Assembly: GCF_001894945.1 (NCBI RefSeq)
Contig: NZ_BCXE01000022.1
Coordinates: 1 to 64,000 of the forward strand
Direction: 5' to 3'
DNA length: 64,000 nucleotides
Origin: Rhodococcus ruber NBRC 15591
GTDB lineage: Bacteria; Actinomycetota; Actinomycetes; Mycobacteriales; Mycobacteriaceae
A program made the position numbers and the translations under genes. Every line of letters begins with the position of its first letter. Within the stretch, counting starts at the first letter, position 1. Of this stretch, positions 28,042 through 36,588 are shown piece by piece. The notes under the pieces are model-generated. The model had not been told where the DNA came from, ran no database searches, and was given only the letters and a program-made list of their open reading frames with translations.

Positions 28042-29108
28042 CCGAGGCCGGCGGGGTGACCGAGCGCCGTGACCGCCAGGACCGGTTCGGCGCTGGGGTC
28101 GCAGCCGAGCAGGTCTTCGAGCTCGCGGTCGCGCATCGCCGTCGCCGTCACCGCACCGAGGCCCAGCGCGGTGGCGGTGAGCAGGACGGTCTGACTGACG
28201 TGGCCGAGTTCGACGAGGATGTCGCGGTAGGCCCGGGAGTGTTCGTACCGCCACCGGGTCCGGGCCGGTACCGCCGTGTAGATGAGCAGCGCCGGGCAGT
28301 CCGACAACCACGGCTGCTCGCCGAGCGCCGCGTCCAGCACGGGCCGGGGCACGCTCGGCCCGATCCGTTCCAGCCCACCGCGCATCGGCGCGTAGTGGAA
28401 GAACCCCGGCTCGAGTCCGTCGACGCGGTTCGCGTACAGATACAGCTCGAGGGGGGTGCGGGCACCGGCGGACGGGCTGGTCTTCAGCAGCACCTGCCCG
28501 ACCTGCGGATGGTCGATCACCGTGACGGGCCCCGCCGCGACGCGGGCGACGGTGCCCACGGCGTCGAGAGACACGGGATCGGCCGTGAACTGCCGGACCG
28601 AACGGCGCTCGAACAGCGCCTCGACGAGGCCCGGACGCTGCCATCCCGACGAGTCCGGCCGGTCGCCGGGCACGGGGATCATCGGATGCTGCGGATAGGA
28701 CTTGGCGGCCGCGGGCGCCGGCTGTTCGCTCGCCTTGGCAGCCGACCGCAGTTCGTCGTCGAGCACGTCGGCGAACCGGACGTCCGAGCCGGTGCGGGCC
28801 GCGAAGTGCAGGTAGCGAGCCGACGGACCCCACGTGCCCCATTCGACGAGCATCTGCTGCTGCTCGGCGTGCTCGGCCGAACCCTCGGCGACGAGCACCT
28901 GCGCCTCGAGCAGCCGGTGGGCGATTCCGAGGGGCAACTCCCCCAGTTCCGCGATGCTGTCGAGTTCGCGCCACGACGCGAACCAGCGCAGGACCCGCTC
29001 GCTGTCGGGGGTGAGGGCGAACTGCCGGTGGTGCAGGTAGTCGTCCCACACCAACGTGCCGTTGCGCCAGAACAGCACCGCGTACTCGGCGACGGCGACA
29101 CGGGTCAT
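28038..29108 (-). CDS. SagB-type FMN-dependent peptide dehydrogenase
   Basis: 356 residues. The C-terminal nitroreductase fold (about 150-356) has the FMN-binding ERRSVRQFTADPVSLDAV, SPSAGARTPLELYLY and a closing EPVLAVTALGHPAG, as in SagB/McbC oxidases that turn azolines into azoles. The N-terminal 150 residues include a winged-helix-like segment (FALTPDSERVLRWFASW), as found in leader-binding regions. It overlaps both neighbours by 4 bp. No YcaO cyclodehydratase lies in the operon, so the oxidised group is uncertain. Could alternatively act on a different backbone or side-chain bond. Confidence 0.85.
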   Translation of the reverse strand: MTRVAVAEYAVLFWRNGTLVWDDYLHHRQFALTPDSERVLRWFASWRELDSIAELGELPLGIAHRLLEAQVLVAEGSAEHAEQQQMLVEWGTWGPSARYLHFAARTGSDVRFADVLDDELRSAAKASEQPAPAAAKSYPQHPMIPVPGDRPDSSGWQRPGLVEALFERRSVRQFTADPVSLDAVGTVARVAAGPVTVIDHPQVGQVLLKTSPSAGARTPLELYLYANRVDGLEPGFFHYAPMRGGLERIGPSVPRPVLDAALGEQPWLSDCPALLIYTAVPARTRWRYEHSRAYRDILVELGHVSQTVLLTATALGLGAVTATAMRDRELEDLLGCDPSAEPVLAVTALGHPAGLG

Positions 29109-30163
29109 CGGTTCTCTCCTCGGTGTGCGGGGACGGCGGCGGCGATCAGAGCGCGCACCGCGTTCGTGGTGTCGGAGTCACCGGCGCCGTGTTCGGCCCA
29201 GCGCCAGTCGAATTCGGGATTGACCTCGAGGAACACCGGGCCGGTGGGCGTGTCGAGCAGGTCGACGGCGGCGAGGTCGAGCCGGAACCGGTCTAGGAGC
29301 CCCCGCACCGCTTCGTCGATGCCGGACGGAATGGCACAGCGCCGCACGGTGATCGACTCCGGCCGGGTCCACAACGACTCCGGGGTGGGCCGCGTGACGG
29401 CGTACCCGATCAGGGTTCCGCCGACGGCGTGGATGCGCAGCTCCCGGTCGGCCGCCACGTACTCCTGCACGAGCACGGGTGCACCCGTGTCCTGTCGACC
29501 GTCGAGTGCCGTGCGGGGGACGCGCTGTGGGTAGATGCCGCGCAGACGGCCGGGCCGTGGTTCGACGCAGTGCCGGCCGAGGCTCTTGACCAGCAGGTCG
29601 CCGTCGCCCGGGAGGGCCCGGGCCGCGACGTCGAGCCGTGTCGTCACGAGGGTCGCGGGGACGCGCAGCCCGGCCGCGCGCGCGGCAGCGAGCTGGGTGA
29701 GCCGATCGGGGGTTCCGGGCCGCGCGGCGGGGTTGAGCGTGCGCACCCCTTCGTGCGCTGCCAGGGCGGTGACGAACGCCTGCCACTGGTCCCGCACGTG
29801 CAGTGTCACGTCGGGTGCGGTGTGCCCGCTGTGCAGGGCGTCCACGTCGAAGTACCGCGACCAGCACACCCGGGGCCGGAACGTCCGGCCGTCACGGACG
29901 AGCAGGCCGTCGAGCGGGTCCCACTGCACGTCGGTGCCGGCGCAGCGGTCGCTGTCCAGACGCACCAGCGCGGTGCCGCGCGCGGCGAGCCACAGTGACA
30001 GAGCGTCGACCTCGCGGTCGGCGGCCCGGGTGAGGACGAGGACGCACGGCGCGGGATCCGGCGCCGTGGGATGTCCGACGCGGGCCTGGAAGTCCAGGGA
30101 TTCGGCCGAGGCCGTCGTGACGTGGGGGTGCGGGCGCAGCAGCAGCGGCAGCGCAGCGGTCAT
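29105..30163 (-). CDS. ATP-grasp ribosomal-peptide maturase-like ligase (MvdD/graspetide-ligase-like)
   Basis: 352 residues. The N-terminal domain (about 1-130) includes LDGLLVRDGRTFRPRVCWSR and DVTLHVRDQWQAFV. The ATP-grasp core follows: LLVKSLGRHCVEP, VLVQEYVAADRELRIHAVGG, and the Mg2+ motif FLEVNPEFDWRW at about 320, close to the EVNPxGQW of graspetide ligases. Such enzymes phosphorylate a carboxylate and couple it to an amine or hydroxyl. ATG at 30163 with GGAGGAA. It sits between the small precursor gene and the SagB-type gene, which strongly suggests RiPP maturation. Glutathione synthetase-like activity is the main alternative. Confidence 0.85.
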   Translation of the reverse strand: MTAALPLLLRPHPHVTTASAESLDFQARVGHPTAPDPAPCVLVLTRAADREVDALSLWLAARGTALVRLDSDRCAGTDVQWDPLDGLLVRDGRTFRPRVCWSRYFDVDALHSGHTAPDVTLHVRDQWQAFVTALAAHEGVRTLNPAARPGTPDRLTQLAAARAAGLRVPATLVTTRLDVAARALPGDGDLLVKSLGRHCVEPRPGRLRGIYPQRVPRTALDGRQDTGAPVLVQEYVAADRELRIHAVGGTLIGYAVTRPTPESLWTRPESITVRRCAIPSGIDEAVRGLLDRFRLDLAAVDLLDTPTGPVFLEVNPEFDWRWAEHGAGDSDTTNAVRALIAAAVPAHRGENR

Positions 30164-30196
30164 GGGGGTTCCTCCGGTGGCGGTCGAGGGGACGGG

Positions 30197-30226
30197 ACGG
30201 CCGGAGCACTGTGGTACTCCGGCCGT
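30197..30226 (-). terminator. Attenuator-like hairpin between precursor and maturase genes
   Basis: ACGGCCGGAG (30197-30206) pairs with CTCCGGCCGT (30217-30226), extended inward by two more pairs after one mismatch to leave a 4-base loop. It starts 15 nt after the precursor stop codon and lies 34 nt before the maturase start. Such partial terminators in RiPP operons keep precursor mRNA in excess over enzyme mRNA. Confidence 0.7.
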
Positions 30227-30240
30227 TGCACGTCCGTCGA

Positions 30241-30399
30241 TCAGCCGCCGTGACACCCCTTGCAGCCGGGCCGGGTCATGGCTTCGACGTAGTCGCTCGC
30301 ATACGCGGCGAAGGTGGCGTCCTCGATCGCCGCGACGCTGCGCAGCGCCGCTTCGTCATCGAGGGTGAGCAGGGTCCGGGCCATCTCTTCGACGTTCAT
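30241..30399 (-). CDS. Putative RiPP precursor peptide (52 residues)
   Basis: 52 residues from the ATG at 30399 (GGAAAGG upstream) to TGA at 30241. The first 40 residues are acidic and helical-looking (begins MNVEEMARTLLTLDDEAAL), as expected for a leader. The tail ends in RPGCKGCHGG, holding the only two cysteines (46 and 49), His50, and a terminal Gly-Gly, with Lys47 between the cysteines. Directly upstream of the ATP-grasp and SagB-type genes and separated from them by a hairpin. I recognise no named precursor family. The CxxCH string also matches a haem-c site, but the protein has no export signal. Confidence 0.8.
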   Translation of the reverse strand: MNVEEMARTLLTLDDEAALRSVAAIEDATFAAYASDYVEAMTRPGCKGCHGG

Positions 30400-30535
30400 G
30401 GCGTCCGCCTTTCCTGGGGGGGTTCCGCCGTCCCCGGGACCGGGTGGGCGGGCGTCGATCCGACATACCGATCGTCGACCACGGCGTCACCCGTGCCCAG
30501 GCACCCCAGGGCGGAATCTGCCCACCCCCTGCCGG

Positions 30536-30823
30536 TCAGACCTCGTCGAAGTAGGTCAGCTTCGGCGCGCCGGCGAGCAGCGGGCCGAGTTCGGTGATGG
30601 CGCCGGGCCCGGCCCGGAACTCGCGGTAGGCGGCGTCGTGCTGTTCGGACTCCCACTTCTCCACGACGACCCAGTGCGCCTCGTTCGACCGGTCGGCGAG
30701 CACCTCGATGCCGAGGCACCCGTCGAACGCGCGGGTCTCCTTCAGAACCCGGTCCATCAGTGCGCGGCCCTCCCCGAGCGTCTCGGGCTTGAACTCGAGC
30801 TCCAGGAATGCGGTCAGTGCCAT
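30536..30823 (-). CDS. Antibiotic biosynthesis monooxygenase (ABM)-domain protein
   Basis: 95 residues, dimeric ferredoxin-like fold. LTAFLELEFKPETLGEGRAL, FDGCLGIEVLADRSN and WVVVEKWESEQHDAAYREF are the ABM landmarks. Members are quinol monooxygenases, haem-degrading or unknown. ATG at 30823 has AGGAGGAG. It ends the long minus-strand beta-oxidation operon and lies 136 bp before the RiPP precursor; which unit it serves is unclear. Confidence 0.8.
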   Translation of the reverse strand: MALTAFLELEFKPETLGEGRALMDRVLKETRAFDGCLGIEVLADRSNEAHWVVVEKWESEQHDAAYREFRAGPGAITELGPLLAGAPKLTYFDEV

Positions 30824-30869
30824 AGCTCCTCCTCGTGGACGATTCTTGCTGGACAACATTTCCGGCGGC

Positions 30870-31628
30870 TCAGAAGATCGAGTATCCGCCGTCGATCAGG
30901 GTGGACGATCCGGTCTGGAACGCGGAAGCGTCACTCGCAAGGTACACGGCGATGCCGGCGAAGTCCTCGGGAGTTCCCCACCGGCCCAACGGTACCCGCG
31001 AGATCACGTGGGACTCGAACGTCTCCGAGTCCTGCAGCGGCCCGGTCATGTCGGTGGCGATCCAGCCGGGCAGCACGCTGTTGACGCGGATGCGGTGCCG
31101 GGCGAGTTCCACCGCGCAGCCGTTGGCCAGCGCCAGGACCCCGGCCTTGGTGGCGGCGTACGCCTGATTGCGTCCGGCGCCCTGGATCGCACCCAGGCTC
31201 GACGTGACGATCATCGATCCGCCGGTGCCCTGGCCGACGAGCACCCCGGCCGTCTCCCGCAGGGTGAAGTACGCGCCGTCGAGGTTGGCCGCCATCACCT
31301 TCCGGTAGTCCTCGGTGCTCGAGTCGACGAACCGCGCGAGCGGCACCCCGATTCCGGCGTTGACCACGACGACGTCCAGCCCGCCGAGTTCCTCGACCGT
31401 CGCGGCGACACCGTCGCGGACGGCCGCTTCGTCGGACACGTCCACCGATCGGGTGAGCACGCGGACCCCGGTCGCCTCGAGGTCGGCCGCCGCCTTCGCG
31501 AGCCGGTCGGTGCCGCGGCCCCACAGCGCGACGTCGGCGCCCGCCGCGGCGAGTCCCCGCGCCATGCCCAGGCCGATGCCGGCCGAGCCGCCGGTGACCA
31601 GTGCCCGCTTCCCGGACAGATCGAACAT
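30870..31628 (-). CDS. Short-chain dehydrogenase/reductase
   Basis: 252 residues. TGGSAGIGLG near 12-21, NAGIG near 90, Ser-Tyr-Lys set in SSLGAIQGAGRNQAYAATKAG, and C-terminal SDASAFQTGSSTLIDGGYS. A classical NAD(P)-dependent alcohol/3-oxoacyl reductase. 28 bp downstream of the acyl-CoA dehydrogenase gene, so probably a hydroxyacyl or alcohol oxidation step in the same catabolic pathway. Confidence 0.88.
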   Translation of the reverse strand: MFDLSGKRALVTGGSAGIGLGMARGLAAAGADVALWGRGTDRLAKAAADLEATGVRVLTRSVDVSDEAAVRDGVAATVEELGGLDVVVVNAGIGVPLARFVDSSTEDYRKVMAANLDGAYFTLRETAGVLVGQGTGGSMIVTSSLGAIQGAGRNQAYAATKAGVLALANGCAVELARHRIRVNSVLPGWIATDMTGPLQDSETFESHVISRVPLGRWGTPEDFAGIAVYLASDASAFQTGSSTLIDGGYSIF

Positions 31629-31656
31629 CGTGTCGCTCCTTCGAAGGTGGCGTGGA

Positions 31657-32814
31657 TCAGGCGTATTCGGCGGCGATGTCCCGGCCGATGATCTCCTTCA
31701 TGATCTCGGTGGTGCCACCGTAGATGGTCTGGATGCGGGTGTCGACGAAGGCGCGCCCGATGGGGTACTCCATCATGTACCCGTAGCCGCCGTGCAACTG
31801 CACGCACCGGTCCACGACGCGCTTCTGCAGCTCGGTGGCCCACCACTTGGCCTTCGCGGCGTCGACGGCGGTCAGCTCCCCGGCGTTCAGCGCGAGCACG
31901 CACCGGTCGACGTGGGAACCGGTCACCTCGATCTCGGTGAGCATCCCGGCGAGGGCGAAGCGGGTGTTCTGCAGGTCGCCGATCGGCTTGCCGAATGCCG
32001 TGCGTTCGAACACGTAGTCCTTGGTCCACCCGTACGCCGCCCGGGCGGCGGCGACGGCACCGACGGCGATGGAGATGCGTTCGAGGGGAAGGTGTTCCAT
32101 GAGGTGCACGAACCCCTGCCCCTCGGTCCCGAGCAGGTTGTCCGCCGGCACCCGTACGGCGTCGAAGGACAGCTCGGCGGTGTCCTGGCCGGCCAGGCCC
32201 ACCTTGTGCAGTTTGCGGCCGCGGGTAAAGCCCGGCATGTCGCGTTCGACGACGAGCAGGGAGAAGCCGCGGGCGCCGGCCTTCGGGTCGGTGCGGGCGA
32301 CGACGATCACCAGGTCGGAATGGATTCCGTTGGTGATGAACGTCTTCTGCCCGGTCAGGATCCAGTCGTCGCCGTCGCGCACCGCGGTGGTCTTGATCCC
32401 CTGCAGGTCGGACCCGGTGCCGGGCTCGGTCATGGCGATGGCCCCGATGAGTTCGCCGGCGGCCATGCCGGGCAGCCAGCGGCGCTTCTGCTCCTCGGTG
32501 CCGAGGTCGGCGATGTAGGGGACGGCGATGTCGTCCTGCAGGCTCATGCCGGAGCCGAACGAGGTGGTGCCGGTGCGGGCGATCTCCTCGGCGACGACGC
32601 AGCGGAACCGGTAGTCGGTCACGCCGGACCCGCCGTACTCCTCGGGGACGCCGAGGCCGACGACGCCCGCCTTGCCCGCGGCGATCCAGGCGGAGCGGTC
32701 GATCAGCCGCTCGTCCTCCCAGCGTTCGTAGTTCGGTTCGACCTCGCGGGCGAGGAACTCGCGTACCGTCTCCCGGTACGCGTCGTGGTCGGCGTCGAAG
32801 AAGTAGCGCTTCAT
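31657..32814 (-). CDS. Acyl-CoA dehydrogenase
   Basis: 385 residues, standard length. FAD-binding AMTEPGTGSDLQGIKTTA near 125 and FITNGIHSDLVIVVART; VFERTAFGKPIGDLQNTRF near 260; and C-terminal CVQLHGGYGYMMEYPIGRAF with IYGGTTEIMKEIIGRDI. The Glu in the YGGTTEIMKE segment is the usual catalytic base position for many family members. First oxidation of a CoA thioester; chain specificity unknown. ATG at 32814. Confidence 0.9.
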   Translation of the reverse strand: MKRYFFDADHDAYRETVREFLAREVEPNYERWEDERLIDRSAWIAAGKAGVVGLGVPEEYGGSGVTDYRFRCVVAEEIARTGTTSFGSGMSLQDDIAVPYIADLGTEEQKRRWLPGMAAGELIGAIAMTEPGTGSDLQGIKTTAVRDGDDWILTGQKTFITNGIHSDLVIVVARTDPKAGARGFSLLVVERDMPGFTRGRKLHKVGLAGQDTAELSFDAVRVPADNLLGTEGQGFVHLMEHLPLERISIAVGAVAAARAAYGWTKDYVFERTAFGKPIGDLQNTRFALAGMLTEIEVTGSHVDRCVLALNAGELTAVDAAKAKWWATELQKRVVDRCVQLHGGYGYMMEYPIGRAFVDTRIQTIYGGTTEIMKEIIGRDIAAEYA

Positions 32815-32875
32815 GAATGTCCCTGTCTCGGTGTGCACGGTCTCGGTGTGCAGGGCGGGCGGTGCGGCACGGCAG

Positions 32876-33502
32876 TCACGCTCCGGACGGGCACCCCACG
32901 ATGCGCAGCGCGATGACGGTGTAGCGCGCGGCGACCTGGTCGGGGGTCAGGGGCCCGCCGATCCGGTACCAGCGGGCGATGGACTGGCACATGCCGAGCA
33001 GGGCCCGCACCGCCTCGGCGATGTCGTCGACGACGAACACGCCGCGTTCGACGCCCTCGCCGACGAGATCGAGGGCGATCAACTCGACACGCTTGCGGGT
33101 TGCGGCGTAGTGGCGGCGATTCTGCGGCGACACGTGGCGCAACTCGGAGTCGAGGGCGGACTGCCGGGATCGGTAGGTCGAGTTCAGCACGATCGCCTCG
33201 ACGAAGTGGGTGAAGCGCCGCACGGGGTCGTCGCCGCCCGCGGCGACGGCCGCGAGGGCGCGCTCGGTGAGATCACGTACGGCGGTGTGGAGGAGCGCGA
33301 CGAGGACGGCTTCCTTGTTCTCGTGGTGGTAGTACAGCGCGGGTACCGTCACCCCGACCCGGCGGGCCAGATCCCGGACGCTGGTGCCGTGGAAACCGTT
33401 CTCGCCGAAGGCGTCCAGGGCATGCTCGAGGATGGGGTCGAGCTGCAGCGCCTCGAACTCCCGCCAGTTCGCCAACCGGCGGGGTTCGGGCTGGGCAGTC
33501 AT
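32876..33502 (-). CDS. TetR-family regulator, copy 1
   Basis: 208 residues. HTH at about 22-67 with FGENGFHGTSVRDLARRVGV and VPALYYHHENKEAVL. The C-terminal ligand domain resembles the second TetR protein at 38381-39028 (shared PALYYHHENKE, ALLGMCQSI, RWY). Lies inside the operon after the HSD10-like gene; likely an acyl-CoA-responsive repressor. Probable targets are the TATCGATCGCTA-type boxes or the palindrome at 36457. Confidence 0.88.
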   Translation of the reverse strand: MTAQPEPRRLANWREFEALQLDPILEHALDAFGENGFHGTSVRDLARRVGVTVPALYYHHENKEAVLVALLHTAVRDLTERALAAVAAGGDDPVRRFTHFVEAIVLNSTYRSRQSALDSELRHVSPQNRRHYAATRKRVELIALDLVGEGVERGVFVVDDIAEAVRALLGMCQSIARWYRIGGPLTPDQVAARYTVIALRIVGCPSGA

Positions 33503-33539
33503 CGACCCCGTCCTCTCACATGTTGCTCGTGTGCGACGA

Positions 33540-34301
33540 TCAGCGCGGGGCCATGCGGATGGCACCGTCGAGGCGGATGACCTCGCCGTTGAGCATGGGG
33601 TTGGAGACGATGTGCGCGGCCAGGGCGCCGTACTCGGACGGGTCGCCGAGGCGGGCCGGATGCGGGACCTGCTGACCGAGGGACTTCTGTGCCTCCTCCG
33701 GCAGCGACCCGAGCAGCGGGGTCTTGAACAGGCCCGGCGCGATGGTGACGACGCGGATGAGCAGCGACGCGAGGTCGCGGGCGATCGGCAGGGTCATGCC
33801 GACGACACCGCCCTTGGACGCGGAGTAGGCGGCCTGCCCGATCTGACCGTCGAACGCGGCGACGGAGGCGGTGTTGATGATGACGCCGCGCTCGCCGTCG
33901 ACGGGCTCGGTCTTCGCGATGCGCTCGGCGGCCAAGCGGATGACGTTGAACGTGCCGAAGAGGTTGACGTCGACGACCTTCTTGAACGCGTCGAGCGGGA
34001 AAGCGCCCTTCTTGCTCACGGTCTTGACGGCGTTGCCGATGCCGGCGCAGTTGACCGCGACCCGCAGCGGGCCGAGCGATTCGGCCAGGTCGAGGGCCTC
34101 GGTGACGGCGGCCTCGTCGGTGACGTCGGCGGCGGCGAAGCGGACGCGGTCGCCGAGTTCCTTGGCGATGGTCTCGCCGTTGGAGGACGGCAGGTCGATG
34201 ATGACGACCTGGGCGCCGTCGGCGAGCAGGGCCTCGACGGTCGCGAGGCCGAGGCCGGAGGCGCCCCCGGTGACGACGGCGACGCTGTCGTTGACGATCA
34301 T
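33540..34301 (-). CDS. Type II 3-hydroxyacyl-CoA dehydrogenase (HSD10-like SDR), copy 1
   Basis: 253 residues. [21 protein letters not shown], and catalytic Ser-Tyr-Lys in [24 protein letters not shown]-type context. [20 protein letters not shown] is the signature of HSD17B10-like 3-hydroxy(-2-methyl)acyl-CoA dehydrogenases. Catalyses the NAD-dependent third step of beta-oxidation. A paralogue is at 61230-61997. 26 bp from the thiolase gene. Confidence 0.9.
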   Translation of the reverse strand: MIVNDSVAVVTGGASGLGLATVEALLADGAQVVIIDLPSSNGETIAKELGDRVRFAAADVTDEAAVTEALDLAESLGPLRVAVNCAGIGNAVKTVSKKGAFPLDAFKKVVDVNLFGTFNVIRLAAERIAKTEPVDGERGVIINTASVAAFDGQIGQAAYSASKGGVVGMTLPIARDLASLLIRVVTIAPGLFKTPLLGSLPEEAQKSLGQQVPHPARLGDPSEYGALAAHIVSNPMLNGEVIRLDGAIRMAPR

Positions 34302-34327
34302 GTTCTTCCCTTCGGTTCTGTTGTGTC

Positions 34328-35521
34328 TCAGAGGCGTTCGATGACGGTGGCGTTGGCCATGCCGGCACCCTCGCACATGGTCTGCAGGCCGTAGCGGCCG
34401 CCGGTGGCCTCGAGATGGTTCACCAGTGTGGTCAGCAGGCGGGTGCCGGACGAGCCGAGGGCGTGGCCGAGGGCGATGGCGCCGCCGCGCGGGTTGAGCT
34501 TGGCCGGGTCGGCGCCGAACTCGTGTGCCCACATCAGCGGCACCGGGGCGAACGCCTCGTTGACCTCGTAGGCGTCGATGTCGTCGATGCTGAGCCCGGA
34601 CTTGGCGAGGATCTTGCGGGTGGCCGGGATCGGCGCGGTGAGCATGAACAGCGGGTCGTCTCCGGCGACGGCGAACGAGTGGAACCGGGCCCGCGGGGTC
34701 AGGCCGAGCTTGGCCGCGGCCTCCTCGCTCATGATCAGCGCCGCGGAGGCACCGTCGGTCAGCGGCGACGAGTTGCCCGGGGTGACGAGCCACTGCGCCT
34801 CGGGGAAGCGCTGGGCGTACGCCTCGGTGTAGAACGACGGCTTCAGTCCGGCCAGGCCTTCGACGGTGGTCGCGGCGCGCACCGTCTCGTCGACGGTGTG
34901 CCGGACCTGCTCACCGGCGGCGTTGGTGACCGTGATCGGGACGATCTCCTTGTCGAAGAAGCCGGCGGCGATCGCCTCGGCGGCCCGCTGGTGCGACTGC
35001 GCCGAGAAGGTGTCGAGCGCCTCGCGGTCGAACTTCCACTTCGCGGCGATCAGTTCGGCGGAGATGCCCTGGTTGACCAGGCCCTCCGGGTAGCGGGCGG
35101 CGATGCCCGGGCCGGAGGCGTCCTGGCCCATCGACGAGGTGCCCATCGGCACGCGGCTCATCGACTCGACACCGCACGCGATGACGATGTCGTAGGCGCC
35201 GGCGATGACGCCCTGCGCGGCGAAGTGCGCGGCCTGCTGGCTCGAGCCGCACTGGCGGTCGATGGTGGTGGCCGGCACCGATTCGGGGAACCCGGCCGAC
35301 AGCAGCGCGGTGCGGGAGATGTTCAGGGACTGTTCGCCGGCCTGGTTGACGCAGCCGCCGATGACGTCGTCGACCAGCGCGGGGTCGAGGTCGTTGCGGG
35401 CGGTGATCTCTCGCAGGACGTGGGCGAGCAGTTCGACGGGATGGGTGCCGGACAGCGCGCCGCCGGGCTTGCCCTTGCCGACCGCGGTGCGGACCACGTC
35501 GACGATGACAGCGTTGGTCAT
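34328..35521 (-). CDS. Acetyl-CoA C-acyltransferase (thiolase)
   Basis: 397 residues. Nucleophile Cys in [14 protein letters not shown] near 92, the His of [16 protein letters not shown] near 350, and the acid-base Cys in [11 protein letters not shown] near 385 are all in place. Degradative thiolase (FadA-type) that cleaves 3-ketoacyl-CoA. Lies between the crotonase and HSD10-like genes, completing a beta-oxidation set. Confidence 0.92.
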   Translation of the reverse strand: MTNAVIVDVVRTAVGKGKPGGALSGTHPVELLAHVLREITARNDLDPALVDDVIGGCVNQAGEQSLNISRTALLSAGFPESVPATTIDRQCGSSQQAAHFAAQGVIAGAYDIVIACGVESMSRVPMGTSSMGQDASGPGIAARYPEGLVNQGISAELIAAKWKFDREALDTFSAQSHQRAAEAIAAGFFDKEIVPITVTNAAGEQVRHTVDETVRAATTVEGLAGLKPSFYTEAYAQRFPEAQWLVTPGNSSPLTDGASAALIMSEEAAAKLGLTPRARFHSFAVAGDDPLFMLTAPIPATRKILAKSGLSIDDIDAYEVNEAFAPVPLMWAHEFGADPAKLNPRGGAIALGHALGSSGTRLLTTLVNHLEATGGRYGLQTMCEGAGMANATVIERL

Positions 35522-35599
35522 GAGGAGTTCCTTTCGAGGGGTTGGAGCGGCCCGGGTGTCCCGGAGGGATCGACGAGACCCCGGGCCGAGATCAGAGGG

Positions 35600-36400
35600 T
35601 CAGCGACCCGTCCAGACCGGCTGCCGCTTCTGCGCGAACGCGGTCGGGCCTTCCTTGGCGTCCTCGCTGGTGAAGACCGTCCGCAGCGCGGCGTCGTTGG
35701 CCTCCCACACCCCCGGCTCCCAGTCGTCGCCGTGCGCGGTGCGGTGGATCATCGCCTTCGATTCGCGCACCGACAGCGGCGCGTTCGCGGCGATCGTCTC
35801 GGCGAGGCCCAGCGCCACCTCGAGCGCGGTTCCCGCGGGGGCGACCCGGTTGACCAGGCCCAGTTCCCTGCCCTGGGCGGCGGAGATCGGCTCGCCGGTC
35901 AGCGCGATCTCGAGGGCGATCTTGCGCGGGATCTGCTGCTGCAGGCGGATGACCCCGCCCGCGGCGGCGAACAGGCCCCGCTTGACCTCGGGCAGGCCGA
36001 GTTCGGCGTCCTCGTCGACGACCGCGAGGTCGGACGCGAGCACCAGCTCGGTGCCGCCGCCGAGGGCGAACCCGTTGACCGCGGCGATGGTCGGCTTGCT
36101 GATCCAGTGCTGGGCGTACCCGGCGAAGCCCCATTCGGGATGTCCCTCGGCGGCGAGACTCTCGCCGGTGGCGAGCGCCTTGAGGTCGGCGCCCGCGCAG
36201 AACGCGCGGCCGGCGCCGGTGAGGACCACCACGCGCACCTCCTCGTCGGCCTCGGCCTGCTCGAGCAGCGTGCCGACCGCCGTCGAGAGCGCCGCGTTCA
36301 CGGCGTTGAGCGCCCGCGGGCGGTTGAGCGTGATGACGGCGACGTTGCCGCGGCGCTCGTACAGCGCGGCAGCTTCGGTGACGGTGGACTCCTCGGCCAT
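35600..36400 (-). CDS. Enoyl-CoA hydratase/isomerase
   Basis: 266 residues. NRPRALNAVNAAL near 27, GAGRAFCAGADLKALATG near 63-80, AVNGFALGGGTELVLASDL near 110, and LPEVKRGLFAAAGGVIRLQQ, with C-terminal FAQKRQPVWTGR. First gene of the seven-gene minus-strand unit (35600 down to 30536). Predicted hydration of 2-enoyl-CoA. Confidence 0.9.
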   Translation of the reverse strand: MAEESTVTEAAALYERRGNVAVITLNRPRALNAVNAALSTAVGTLLEQAEADEEVRVVVLTGAGRAFCAGADLKALATGESLAAEGHPEWGFAGYAQHWISKPTIAAVNGFALGGGTELVLASDLAVVDEDAELGLPEVKRGLFAAAGGVIRLQQQIPRKIALEIALTGEPISAAQGRELGLVNRVAPAGTALEVALGLAETIAANAPLSVRESKAMIHRTAHGDDWEPGVWEANDAALRTVFTSEDAKEGPTAFAQKRQPVWTGR

Positions 36401-36431
36401 GGGGCTCCTGTCGGAAACGGTCAGGTCTACT

Positions 36432-36472
36432 TATCGATCGCTAAATCACTATCACGGACCGATCGATCGGTC
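36432..36472. promoter_or_regulatory. Divergent control region with TetR-type palindromes
   Basis: TATCGATCGCTA (36432-36443) is shared, with small changes, with 39044-39055 and 24385-24396. GACCGATCGATCGGTC (36457-36472) is a perfect 16-bp palindrome. Both lie between the divergent operons starting at 36400 (minus) and 36589 (plus) and are likely targets of the two TetR proteins. Confidence 0.6.
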
Positions 36473-36588
36473 AATGGTCTCGTCTAGCTAGCGCCCGATC
36501 AGGACGTTCTGGTATGGATGAGCGGTACGCGATCACCGGGCCGCGGAGCACCGAAACCCGCTCGGCCACAAGGACGGCAGGAGAGCCC

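Noticed and set aside
29105-30163. Glutathione synthetase or RimK
   Set aside because: The EVNPEFDW motif and the tight coupling to a short Cys-rich peptide and SagB-type gene favour a peptide maturase.
30241-30399. CxxCH in the small peptide as a haem c attachment site
   Set aside because: No signal peptide or membrane anchor, no cytochrome maturation genes nearby, and the RiPP context explains the tail better.
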